Source: Amycolatopsis sp. MtRt-6 (GTDB lineage: Bacteria > Actinomycetota > Actinomycetes > Mycobacteriales > Pseudonocardiaceae). From it: a stretch of 64,000 nt of DNA. A program made the position numbers and the translations under genes. A model generated the notes under the pieces. The model saw nothing but the letters and a program-made list of their open reading frames with translations. It did no database searches and was not told where the DNA came from. Positions 1-8,800 of the stretch are shown here, in pieces (within the stretch, counting starts at the first letter, position 1; each line of letters begins with the position of its first letter). The stretch is from NCBI RefSeq assembly GCF_017308975.1, contig NZ_JADWPD010000002.1, forward strand, positions 186,001 through 250,000. Reading direction: 5' to 3'.

Positions 1-318
1 GAGACGGCCGAGGACGGCAGGCTGCTGCGCAACGGCCGCCCGTTCCGCGGCGGCGGCAGCCGGCTGGCGGAAAGCCTGGCGGCCTACCGCGACCTGCTCC
101 CGGGCGTGGCACTGCGGGGCGTGATGATCGTGTACCCGAGCCGCAGCGGCGAACTGACCACGGCGGACCCGGGCGACCTGCCGGTCGCGCCGATGACCCC
201 GGAGGAGTTCCTCCACGAGATCGGCGAATGGCTCGCCGCCGATCCGTCCACAGTGGACCACGAGACGCTGCGGACGATGCGCGACCAGGTCGTCGGCGGG
301 GGCGGCCGGGCGGCCTGA
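1..318 (+). CDS. Unknown protein, C-terminal 105 residues (enters from left edge)
   Basis: Open in frame 1 from the first base to a TGA at 316-318, so only the C-terminal part is present. Codon use is typical coding for this genome (G or C at nearly all third positions). The fragment has a short hydrophobic strand (VALRGVMIVYP) followed by an acidic helical tail ending in a Gly-rich GGGG segment. The pattern could be the edge of an alpha/beta fold, but I do not recognise the family. It contains one copy of the 13-base palindrome GTCCACAGTGGAC (246-258). The HAD gene starts 50 bases downstream on the same strand, so the two may be cotranscribed. Confidence 0.6.
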   Translation, partial: ETAEDGRLLRNGRPFRGGGSRLAESLAAYRDLLPGVALRGVMIVYPSRSGELTTADPGDLPVAPMTPEEFLHEIGEWLAADPSTVDHETLRTMRDQVVGGGGRAA

Positions 319-368
319 GCCCGGATCCCGGTTCCGCGCGAAGCGACCGGCTGCCACACTCACGAGTC

Positions 369-1031
369 GTGCGCGCGCTGATCTTCGACTTCGACGGGCT
401 GCTGGTGGACACCGAGGCCTCGGCCTTCCGCGCGTGGCGGCAGGTGCTGGCCGAGTACGGCGCCGACCTGCCGCTGCCGGCCTGGCAGGCGGTGATCGGC
501 GGGCAGTCGAGCGTCGCAGCCGTGCTGACCCACCTGGAAGCCGCGATCGGGGCGGTCGACCGCGAGGCCGTCGTCGCGCGGTGGCGGGAGAAGCACCTGA
601 CCGCAGCCTCCCGCCTGCCGCTCCGGGACGGCGTCGGCGAGTTCCTCGAGGCCGCGCGGGCCGGCGGGCTGCGGCTCGCCGTCGCCTCGGGCGCGACGCG
701 CGACTGGGTCGGCGAGCACCTGGAGCGGGTCGGGGTGAGCGGCCACTTCGCGGTCGTGTCCGCCTTGGACGGGCACCGGCCCAAGCCCGCGCCGGACGTC
801 TACCTGGCCGCGCTCGACGCACTCGGGGTGCCCGCCGCCGACGCCGTGGCCTTCGAGGACAGTCCGACCGGCGTCGCCGCCGCGGTCGCGGCCGGGCTGC
901 GCTGTGTCGCCGTGCCGAACGAGGTGACGTCCGGGTTGGCCTTCCCGGGCGCGGAGCGGGTGTTGCGGTCGTTCGTCGCGCTCACACCGGGCGAAATCAC
1001 CCACGATCGATCAAAAGGCCACAGACATTGA
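369..1031 (+). CDS. HAD-superfamily phosphatase/phosphomutase-like hydrolase (subfamily IA)
   Basis: A 220-residue protein with the full set of HAD motifs: motif I DFDGLLVDTE (nucleophile Asp7, acid/base Asp9), motif II Ser in ASGAT, motif III Lys in RPKPAPD, and motif IV FEDSPTG, which supplies the Mg-binding acid. An alpha-helical cap between motifs I and II and the DSPTG signature place it with beta-phosphoglucomutase-like and small-sugar phosphatases, so the substrate is probably a sugar phosphate or similar small metabolite. It should be cytosolic. I chose the GTG at 369 because motif I begins six residues later. An upstream in-frame ATG would add 47 residues without homology. Its TGA lies inside the inverted repeat at 1025-1051. 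Confidence 0.85.
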   Translation: MRALIFDFDGLLVDTEASAFRAWRQVLAEYGADLPLPAWQAVIGGQSSVAAVLTHLEAAIGAVDREAVVARWREKHLTAASRLPLRDGVGEFLEAARAGGLRLAVASGATRDWVGEHLERVGVSGHFAVVSALDGHRPKPAPDVYLAALDALGVPAADAVAFEDSPTGVAAAVAAGLRCVAVPNEVTSGLAFPGAERVLRSFVALTPGEITHDRSKGHRH

Positions 1032-1051
1032 CAGGCCGATGGCCTCAATGT
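1025..1051. promoter_or_regulatory. Interrupted palindrome carrying TTGACA ahead of the NRPS operon
   Basis: ACATTGA (1025-1031) and TCAATGT (1045-1051) are perfect complements and enclose GGCC-gat-GGCC. A TTGACA sequence suitable as a -35 box sits at 1028-1033. This is the only gap before the biosynthetic operon, so it may be an operator and promoter for it, a terminator for the HAD gene, or both. I see no convincing -10 box 17-18 bases downstream. Confidence 0.4.
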
Positions 1052-1125
1052 GAAGCTCATCGACCAGGACCGAACAGGCTGCGACACTGGGGGACAGATG
1101 TCGGGAGTGATGGGGCGCCGCGCCT

Positions 1126-2934
1126 ATGCGGATCGCGCTTTCCTGTCGTGACCTCGCCGCCGACCGGGTGCTCGGCGACGGCGCACGGGTCTTCGCGCGA
1201 GCCCGCGAAGCGGCCGAGGCCGGCCATCGCGTCTTCCTGGTCGCCGAGGAGCTGCCACCGTCGCGGAAGGACGATCGCGTCGAGTGGGTCCCAACCGCGC
1301 CCGCGCGGCCGGACCACCGCTACTTCACCGAGGCGCACCGCTATGCCGACCGCGTCCTCGACACCCTCCGCACCCTCGGCGACCTTGACGTCGTCGAGTT
1401 CCTGGACGCCGGGGCCGAAGGCCTGAGCACGATCCGGGCGAAACGCCTGCTCGGCGAGTTCGGCGGCACCACGCTCAACGTCGTCCGCTGCCCGTGGTCG
1501 ACCGCCGCCGGCGGTCCCGCCGCGCACCGGCCGCTGACCGCCGAGCACCAGTTCACCGGGTTCGCCGAGCGCTACTGCGCCGAGCACGCCGACGTCACCA
1601 CCGCGGTCACGACGTCCGTGATTCCCACCGCGAGCCGGACCCGGCCAGCGGTGTGGCGGCTCGGCGCGTACCGGCCGGACGCCGGGATCGAGACGTTCCT
1701 CGAAGCGGCCGCGCTCGTGCTCGACGTCCACCCGGGAGCCCGGTTCGAGCTGCGCGGCGAGGACACCCCGACCGATCCGCTCGGCCGGTCCTATCGCGAC
1801 CACCTGCGCCGCCGCCTGCCGGAACGCCTCTCCCGCGCGGTCACCTTCGGCGGCCCGCTTCGCGAAGCGGACGAGCCGCTGGGTGCCCGCTGCGTCCTCC
1901 CGGCCGGCGACGCCGAATGCCCGAGCACCGCGGCTTTCGCCCTGTCGCGCGGGAGCACCGTCGTGGCGCCGAAGGGCAGTACCGCCGCCGACGTCGTCGA
2001 GCGGCACGGCGGCGGGATCGTCGTCGCCCCGGACGATCCGGCCGCCCTTGCCGAAGCCCTCTCTGTTGAAGCACACCGCGACGACGCGCCGGCGTGCACT
2101 GAGGACAGACCGGCACTCCGCTTCCCCCGGGTCGAGCCCGTCACCACGCCGGTCGAGCCGGGGCTGGTGAGCGTCGTGATCCCGCTGTTCGACCAGGGCC
2201 GGTTCCTCGCGAGCGCGCTCGGCTCCGTGCGCGCCGCCGGGTACGCCGACGTCGAGATCGTGGTGGTCGACGACGGGTCGACCGAGCCCGGGACCGTCGC
2301 CGCGTTCGACGCGCTGTCCGATGTGGTCAAGGTGCGCCAGCCCAACGCCGGGTTGTCCGCCGCCCGCAACGCCGGGATCGCCGCGAGCCAGGGCGAGTAC
2401 GTCGTGCCGCTCGACGCCGACGACGAGCTGCCGCCGGGGTTCCTCGGCCCCGCCGTTACCGCGCTCGCGCGGCACCCCGAACTGTCCTATGTGGTCGGTC
2501 ACCTGCGCCACACCGGCCTGCTGGACCACGTCCAGGCGCCACTCGGGCACGCCGGCGACGTCAGCACGGTGGTCAACACGCACGGCCGCGCGACCGGCGT
2601 GTTCCGCAAGGAAGCCCTGCAGGCCGTCGGTGGTTACGACGAGAGCCTGCCCGCGTACGAGGACTGGGACCTGTACCTGCGGCTGGCCCGCGCGGGGTTC
2701 GAGGGCGATGTCGCGCCGGTCGAGGGGCAGCGGTACCGGCGGCACGCCGATTCGATGACGTTCGGCCACACCCGCGACGACCGGCGCGAGCTCACCCAGC
2801 TCCTCCTCAAGAAGCACGCGGCGGACCTGCCGCCGGACCGGTCGCTGCCGCTGCTGCTGACCCTGGCCGAGCTGTGGAAATCCGGGTACGAGCCGAGCGC
2901 GTCGGCCCGGCTGCTGGAGGCGGGCGATGGCTGA
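1126..2934 (+). CDS. Two-domain glycosyltransferase (GT4-like plus GT2)
   Basis: A 602-residue cytosolic protein with two glycosyltransferase-like halves. Residues 1 to about 330 look like a shortened GT4 (GT-B) enzyme: an N-terminal Rossmann-like strand and a C-terminal half with an acidic-Cys segment (DAECPS) followed by the helix that normally binds the sugar nucleotide. Residues 345-600 are a GT2 (GT-A) domain with VVDDGS, the metal-binding LDADDE and the EDWDLYLR catalytic-base region. It opens the operon, and its last 8 bases overlap the start of the A/PCP/C gene, so a sugar may be attached to the product. Alternatively it could be a cell-surface glycosyltransferase that happens to be coupled. 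The ATG at 1126 lacks an obvious strong ribosome site. Confidence 0.8.
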   Translation: MRIALSCRDLAADRVLGDGARVFARAREAAEAGHRVFLVAEELPPSRKDDRVEWVPTAPARPDHRYFTEAHRYADRVLDTLRTLGDLDVVEFLDAGAEGLSTIRAKRLLGEFGGTTLNVVRCPWSTAAGGPAAHRPLTAEHQFTGFAERYCAEHADVTTAVTTSVIPTASRTRPAVWRLGAYRPDAGIETFLEAAALVLDVHPGARFELRGEDTPTDPLGRSYRDHLRRRLPERLSRAVTFGGPLREADEPLGARCVLPAGDAECPSTAAFALSRGSTVVAPKGSTAADVVERHGGGIVVAPDDPAALAEALSVEAHRDDAPACTEDRPALRFPRVEPVTTPVEPGLVSVVIPLFDQGRFLASALGSVRAAGYADVEIVVVDDGSTEPGTVAAFDALSDVVKVRQPNAGLSAARNAGIAASQGEYVVPLDADDELPPGFLGPAVTALARHPELSYVVGHLRHTGLLDHVQAPLGHAGDVSTVVNTHGRATGVFRKEALQAVGGYDESLPAYEDWDLYLRLARAGFEGDVAPVEGQRYRRHADSMTFGHTRDDRRELTQLLLKKHAADLPPDRSLPLLLTLAELWKSGYEPSASARLLEAGDG

Positions 2935-5818
2935 CACCTTCCCCGGGCTGCTGCGCGACCGCGCGGCCCGCGAGCCCGATCGCGTCGCGATCCGCGTCGG
3001 CGCGGACGCGCTGACCTTCGGCGCCTGGCACGACCGGGCGGCGCGGATCGCGGGCGGGCTGGACGTCCGGCGAGGCGACCGGATCGGGCTGCTCTTCGAC
3101 GAGCACGACTGGCTCGATTTCGCGGCCGCCTACGTCGGGGTGCAGGCGGCCGGAGCCGTCGCGATGCCGATTTCCGCACGCACGCCCGGTCCCGAAACCA
3201 GCAGGCTGCTCGCCGACTTCGGCGCGGCGGGCCTGATCCACGGCACCGGCCTCGCGCCCGGGAAAGGGTGGCCGATCGAGGAGGTCATCGCCGACCGGCC
3301 GGGCGGCGTCGACGTCGGCCCCGGCGATGTCGCCCAGATCCTGTTCACCTCGGGGACGACGGGCCGGCCGAAGGGCGTCAGCGCGACCCACGCCAACCTG
3401 ATCCACGGCTACCACCCCCGGATGCGGCGGCGGCCGCTCGCCCACTCGAACCTGTTCCTGCACGCCTTCCCGCTCGGGACCAACGCGGCGCAGACGATGC
3501 TGTTCAACGCTCTCACCGCCGAGCCCCCCGCACTCGTCCTCCCCCGGTTCGACGCCGGCGACTTCTGCGCGCTCATCGAAGAAAACCGGGTCGGGACGGC
3601 GTTCCTGGTCCCGGCCATGGCGATCGACCTCGTCGCGAGCGGCGCCCTCGACCGCTACGACCTGTCTTCGGTGCTGCTGCTCGGCTCGACCGCCGCCGCC
3701 CTGCCGCCCGAGATCGCCAAGACACTCGCCGCGGCGTTCCAGAACGCGGACATCGTCAACTACTACAGCTCGACGGAGGCCGCGCCGGCCCAGACGGTGA
3801 TGATCTTCGACCCGGACCGGCCCGCGGCGGTCGGCCAGCCCGCCGACGACGACCTGCGGATCACCGACGCCGACGGCCACCCGCTGCCGCCCGGCGAAAC
3901 CGGCGAGGTCTGGCTGCGCTCCCCGACCACCGCGCGAACCTACTTCGGCGACGCGAGCGCGACGTCGGCGGTGTTCCGCGACGGCTGGATCCGCATGGGC
4001 GACCTCGGCCGGCTCGACGACGAGGGCTACCTCTACCTCGTCGACCGCGAGAGCGACGTGATCAAGTCCGGCGCGTTCAAGATCTCGACCCTGCGGATCG
4101 AAGCCGAGCTGTACGCGCATCCGGACGTCCGCGAGGCCGCCGTGCTCGGGCTCCCGCACCCGGTGCTCGGCTCGGTGCCCGCCGCGGCCGTCGTCCTGCG
4201 CAAGCCGGTCGGCGACCTGCGGGCTTTCGCCGCCGGACGGCTGGCGCGGCACGAGATCCCGGCGCGCTGGCTGATCCTCGACGCGCTGCCCCGCAACGAC
4301 GCCGGGAAGGTGCTCAAGCGGGCACTCCGGGACCTCTTCGACGCGCCCTCCGAGCCCGCCGCCCCGGCCTCCGATGCCGAAAAGCGGCTCGCCGCGCTGT
4401 GGGCACGAGCGCTCGGCCGGGACGTCCCGGCGGGCGCGGACTTCTTCGCCGCGGGCGGGGATTCGTTCGCCGCCGCCCGGTTCGCCGCGCTCGCGGCCGA
4501 GGAGTTCGGCGTCGAAGTCCCGGTGTCCTTCGTGTTCGACTTCCCCGGCCTCGCCGACCAGGCCGCCCACCTGGCCGACCAGCGCCCCACCGCCGACGTG
4601 CAGGTCGACGTGTCGGACGGCGTCCCGCTCAGCTCGCTGCAGGAGTACTTCCTGCGGTGGCTCGGCGAGACGGCCGAGCCGCGTGCGGTGTCGGCGGTCT
4701 CGGTGGCGATCCGGATCACCGACCTGCTGGACGTCCGGGCGCTGCGCCGCGCGCTGGACGAAGTCGTCGCCCGGCACGACGCCCTGCGCACGGTGTTCCC
4801 GGGCGGCCGCGCCGTGGTGCTGGACCGCTGCGAACCGGACTTCGACGAGGTCTTCGCCGCCGATCCGGTCCGGCAGGCGTGTACCGAGCTGGAGCGGCCG
4901 TTCGACCTCGAACGCGGGCCGCTCGTGCGGGCGCTGGTGATCGAGGAGGGCCCGGAGGAGTTCGTCCTGGTGCTCGGCGTGCACCACCTCGTCTTCGACG
5001 GGCACTCGATGGGCGTGCTGCTGCGCGAACTCGGCGAATGCTACGCGGGCCAAGGTCATCGGCTGCCCCCGGCGGGCCGCGCGGCCGACGTCTCGGCCTG
5101 GGCGCGGACCCGCTGGCCCGGAGCGCGGGAGTTCTGGCAGCACGCCCTCGACGGCGCTCCGGCCGCCCTCCCCGGCGCACCGCGCTCGGCCGGAATCGCG
5201 GCGTTCGAAGGACATTCCGTCCCGTTCGAGATCCCGTCCGAGCTGGTCGAGCGGCTGCGTGCGAAGGTCGCCGAGCAGCGCGCGACCGTCTACATGGGAC
5301 TCCTCACGGTGTGGGCCAAGGCGATGGCGGAGTGGGCGGGCAGCGACGAGGTCGTCGTGATGTCGCCGCTGCCCGGGCGCACCAAACCGGAGTTCGACAC
5401 GGTGGTCGGCTGCCTGGTCCAGTCGCTGCTGCTGCGCATCGACGTCGCCGGCGACCCGCCGTTCGAACAGCTGCTCCCCCGCGTCCGGCAGGTCGTGCTC
5501 GACGCGACCGAGCACCAGTACTACCCGTACGAGGAGTTCAGCCGCCGGATTCCGCAGCCGGCCTGGCTGCGCTTCGAACGCTGGGGCGGGCCGGTGCACT
5601 TCCCCGGCCTCGACTCCGGACCGGTCGGGCTGCCACGCGAGCTGATGTTCGCGTGGCCGATGCCCGGACCGGACCTGAGCGTGCCGGAACTGGCGCTCAC
5701 CGAACACCCGGACGGCCGGATCACCGGCTGGCTCGTGCACAACCGGCTCACCTACGAGCCGCCGGCGATCGACCGGCTGGCCGAGCTCGTCCTGGCCCAG
5801 CTCAAGGAGGTCCGATGA
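2927..5818 (+). CDS. NRPS-like protein: acyl adenylation - PCP - condensation
   Basis: A 963-residue synthetase. Residues 1 to about 475 form an adenylate-forming domain with FTSGTTGRPKGV, YYSSTEA, the GDLGRLDDEGYLYLVDR hinge and the catalytic Lys in NDAGKVLKRAL. It lacks the amino-acid-type FDxS motif whose Asp binds the alpha-amino group and resembles acyl- or aryl-CoA ligases, so I infer a carboxylic acid substrate. A carrier domain follows with GGDSF (phosphopantetheine Ser513), then a condensation domain (about 560-960) with an intact HHLVFDG (His686-Asp691). The order A-PCP-C suggests a starter unit loaded here and passed on. The next protein also begins with a C domain, so two C domains stand back to back. 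The ATG overlaps the preceding gene by 8 bases and the stop overlaps the next ATG. Confidence 0.88.
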   Translation: MADTFPGLLRDRAAREPDRVAIRVGADALTFGAWHDRAARIAGGLDVRRGDRIGLLFDEHDWLDFAAAYVGVQAAGAVAMPISARTPGPETSRLLADFGAAGLIHGTGLAPGKGWPIEEVIADRPGGVDVGPGDVAQILFTSGTTGRPKGVSATHANLIHGYHPRMRRRPLAHSNLFLHAFPLGTNAAQTMLFNALTAEPPALVLPRFDAGDFCALIEENRVGTAFLVPAMAIDLVASGALDRYDLSSVLLLGSTAAALPPEIAKTLAAAFQNADIVNYYSSTEAAPAQTVMIFDPDRPAAVGQPADDDLRITDADGHPLPPGETGEVWLRSPTTARTYFGDASATSAVFRDGWIRMGDLGRLDDEGYLYLVDRESDVIKSGAFKISTLRIEAELYAHPDVREAAVLGLPHPVLGSVPAAAVVLRKPVGDLRAFAAGRLARHEIPARWLILDALPRNDAGKVLKRALRDLFDAPSEPAAPASDAEKRLAALWARALGRDVPAGADFFAAGGDSFAAARFAALAAEEFGVEVPVSFVFDFPGLADQAAHLADQRPTADVQVDVSDGVPLSSLQEYFLRWLGETAEPRAVSAVSVAIRITDLLDVRALRRALDEVVARHDALRTVFPGGRAVVLDRCEPDFDEVFAADPVRQACTELERPFDLERGPLVRALVIEEGPEEFVLVLGVHHLVFDGHSMGVLLRELGECYAGQGHRLPPAGRAADVSAWARTRWPGAREFWQHALDGAPAALPGAPRSAGIAAFEGHSVPFEIPSELVERLRAKVAEQRATVYMGLLTVWAKAMAEWAGSDEVVVMSPLPGRTKPEFDTVVGCLVQSLLLRIDVAGDPPFEQLLPRVRQVVLDATEHQYYPYEEFSRRIPQPAWLRFERWGGPVHFPGLDSGPVGLPRELMFAWPMPGPDLSVPELALTEHPDGRITGWLVHNRLTYEPPAIDRLAELVLAQLKEVR

Positions 5819-8800
5819 GGCAGGCATCGCTGGCCCAGAACGGGATCTGGTTCACCGAGCACGCGGTCGACGCGGGGTCGGCCTACCACATCCCGATCTC
5901 CGTCGTCCTGCGCGGCGACCTCGACACGGACGCACTGAGCGCGGCGTGCGGCGACGTCGTCGAGCGGCATCCGCTGCTCGCGTGTGGACTGTCCGAAAGC
6001 GACGGTGTCCTCACGCTCGCCGAGAAGGATCCGCCGGCCCTGGAACGCGCGGCGGGCACCCGGCGAGAGCTGATCACGCGGCCGTTCGGCGACGGTCCCC
6101 TGTCCCGGTTCGTCCTGGTCGAGGGGCACGAGCTGCTGATCGTCGTGCACCACCTGGTGTTCGACGGCGCGTCGAAGGACGTCCTGCTGCGCGACCTCGC
6201 GGCCTGCTACAACGCCCGCGTCGCCGGCACCGAGCGGGAGCTCCCGCCCGCCCCGCCGGACTACCGGGAGCACGTCGAGGGCGAGACCGAACGCGTCGCC
6301 GCGGCCCTCGAGCAGGCCAAGGCGTTCTGGGCGACGCGGCCGCTCCCCGAGGACGTCCTGCTGCCCGGGCTCGACGGACCGCCGGACGCCCGTGACGGCG
6401 AGTTCGTCAAGTTCACCCTGCCCGCCGGGCTGCGGGAGTCGGCGCGCGAACTCGGGCTGTCGCAGTTCGAGCTGCTCCTCGCCGCGATCCAGGCACTGCT
6501 CTTCCGCTACGGCAACGCGCGGCCTTCGGTGGCGATCGACCTGTCGACCCGCACGCCGCGGCACCGGCACGCCGTCGGCGTGTTCGTCAACGAGCTGCCG
6601 ATCGCCCTCGACGCCGACGCGGCGACGCCGTTCCGGACGTTCGGCGAAGGAGTACGAACAGAGCTGCGGGAGCTGTACCGGCACTGGGAAGTGCCCCTCG
6701 CCCGGGCGGTTTCGGGCGTCCGGCCCGCGACCGCGCTCGCGCCGGTGTCGCTGAGCTACCGGGACCGGGCCAAGGCGCCGGAGTTCACCGGCCTGGACGC
6801 CACCGTGGACTGGACGGAGTTCGCGTTCGCCGCGCGCAACGCGCTGCACTTCCAGGTCGTCGCCGGGGACGGCGAGCCCGCGCTGATCCTGCAGTACAGC
6901 AGCCGCCGGATCGGCCACGCCGACGTCACCCGGATCGGCGAGCACCTGCGCACGCTCCTGGCCGCCGCCGTCGGTGCGCCGGACACCCCGCTCGGCGAGC
7001 TGCCGGTGCTCGGCGAGGCCGAGCTGGCGAACGTCCTGACCACCTGGAACGACACCGCCGCCGGCTTCCCCGAGACCACGCTGACCGCGATGATCGAGGC
7101 ACAGGCGGACCGGACTCCGGACGCGGTGGCCGTCACCTTCGACGGCGTCGAACTGTCCTACGCGGACCTCGACGCCCGCGCCAACGGCATCGCCCGGCTG
7201 CTGCGGGATCAGGGCGTCGGCGCGGACGACGTCGTCGCGATCTGCGCCCCACGCTCACCCGAGCTGGTCGTCGGGCTCCTCGCCGTCCTCAAGGCCGGGG
7301 CGGCCTACCTGCCGCTGGATCCCGAGTACCCGGCCGAGCGGCTCGCGTTCATGCTGTCCGACGCCGCCCCCGCCGCGATCCTCACCCAGCGCCGCCTGCT
7401 CGACGAGCTGCCGCCGCTGGAGCGCAAGCCGATCCAGCTCGACGACGTGGTCCGCGGCGAACGGCTGGAACCCGTCGCAGGGCCGGACAACGCGGCCTAC
7501 GTCATCTACACCTCCGGCTCGACCGGCCGCCCGAAAGGCGTGGTCACGGAGCATCGCGCGATCGTCAACCGGCTGCACTGGATGCAGAAGACCTACGGGC
7601 TCGGCGCCGACGACGTGGTGCTGCAGAAGACGCCGGTGAGCTTCGACGTCTCGGTGTGGGAGCTGTTCTGGCCGCTGGCCACCGGCGCCCGGCTGACGCT
7701 CGCCAAGCCGGGCGGCCACAAGGACGCTGCCTACCTCCAGAGCCTGCTCACCGCGGGCGTCACGACCGTCCACTTCGTCCCGTCGATGCTGGAGGTGTTC
7801 CTCGCCGAGGAAACGGCCGGCGCACCGGCCCTGCGCCGGGTGATCTGCAGCGGCGAGGAACTGCCCGCCGACCTCGCGCGCCGGTTCACCACCCGCTTCC
7901 CCGGCGTCGAGCTGCACAACCTGTACGGCCCGACCGAAGCGGCGATCGACGTCAGCCACTGGCACTGCCGGCCGCACCTCCTGGACGGGCTGACGCGGGT
8001 GCCCATCGGGCGGCCCATCGACAACGTCCGGCTGTACGTCCTCGACGCGGACCGGCGGCTCGTCCCGCCGGGCACGCCCGGCGAGCTGCACATCGGCGGC
8101 GTCGGCGTCGCGCGCGGCTACCTGAACCGGCCCGAGCTGACCGAAGAGCGGTTCGTGCCGGACCCGTTCAAGCCCGGCGCGCGGCTGTACCGGACCGGCG
8201 ACCTGGCGCGCCACCGGCCCGACGGCACCCTCGAGTTCCTCGGCCGGATCGACACCCAGGTCAAGATCCGCGGCCAGCGCGTCGAGCCGGGCGAGATCGA
8301 GGCCGCCCTGCGCGGTGACGACGTGCGCGACGCCGTCGTGGCCCTGCGCGAGGACCGGCCCGGCGACCAGCGCCTGGTCGCCTACCTCGTGGGCGCCACG
8401 GCACGGCCGGAGGAGCTGAAGGACCGGCTCAAGCGCCTCCTGCCCGACTACATGGTGCCCAGCGCGTACGTCTCGCTCGACGCGTTCCCCCTCACCCCGA
8501 ACGGAAAACTCGACCGGAAGGCCCTGCCCGCTCCGGCGCAGTCCACTGCGGACGCGGGCGGCACCGAGCCGCGCACGGACGTCGAGAAGCTGATGGCGCG
8601 GCTGTGGCAGGAGGTGCTGGGCCTCGACCGGGTCGGCATCGACGACGACTTCTTCGACCTCGGCGGGCACTCCCTGCTGGCCACCAAGGTGGTCTCGCGG
8701 CTGCGCCGCAGCCTGCCCGAGGGCTCACCCGGGATCACGGTGATGGACGTCTTCGCCGAGCCGACGATCCGCGAGCTGGCCGCGATGATCGAGACACCGG

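Noticed and set aside
3268..5814. Frame-1 extension upstream of the 1741-residue NRPS gene
   Set aside because: It runs through the coding sequence of the A/PCP/C gene in another frame; homology starts at the ATG at 5815, which overlaps the previous stop.
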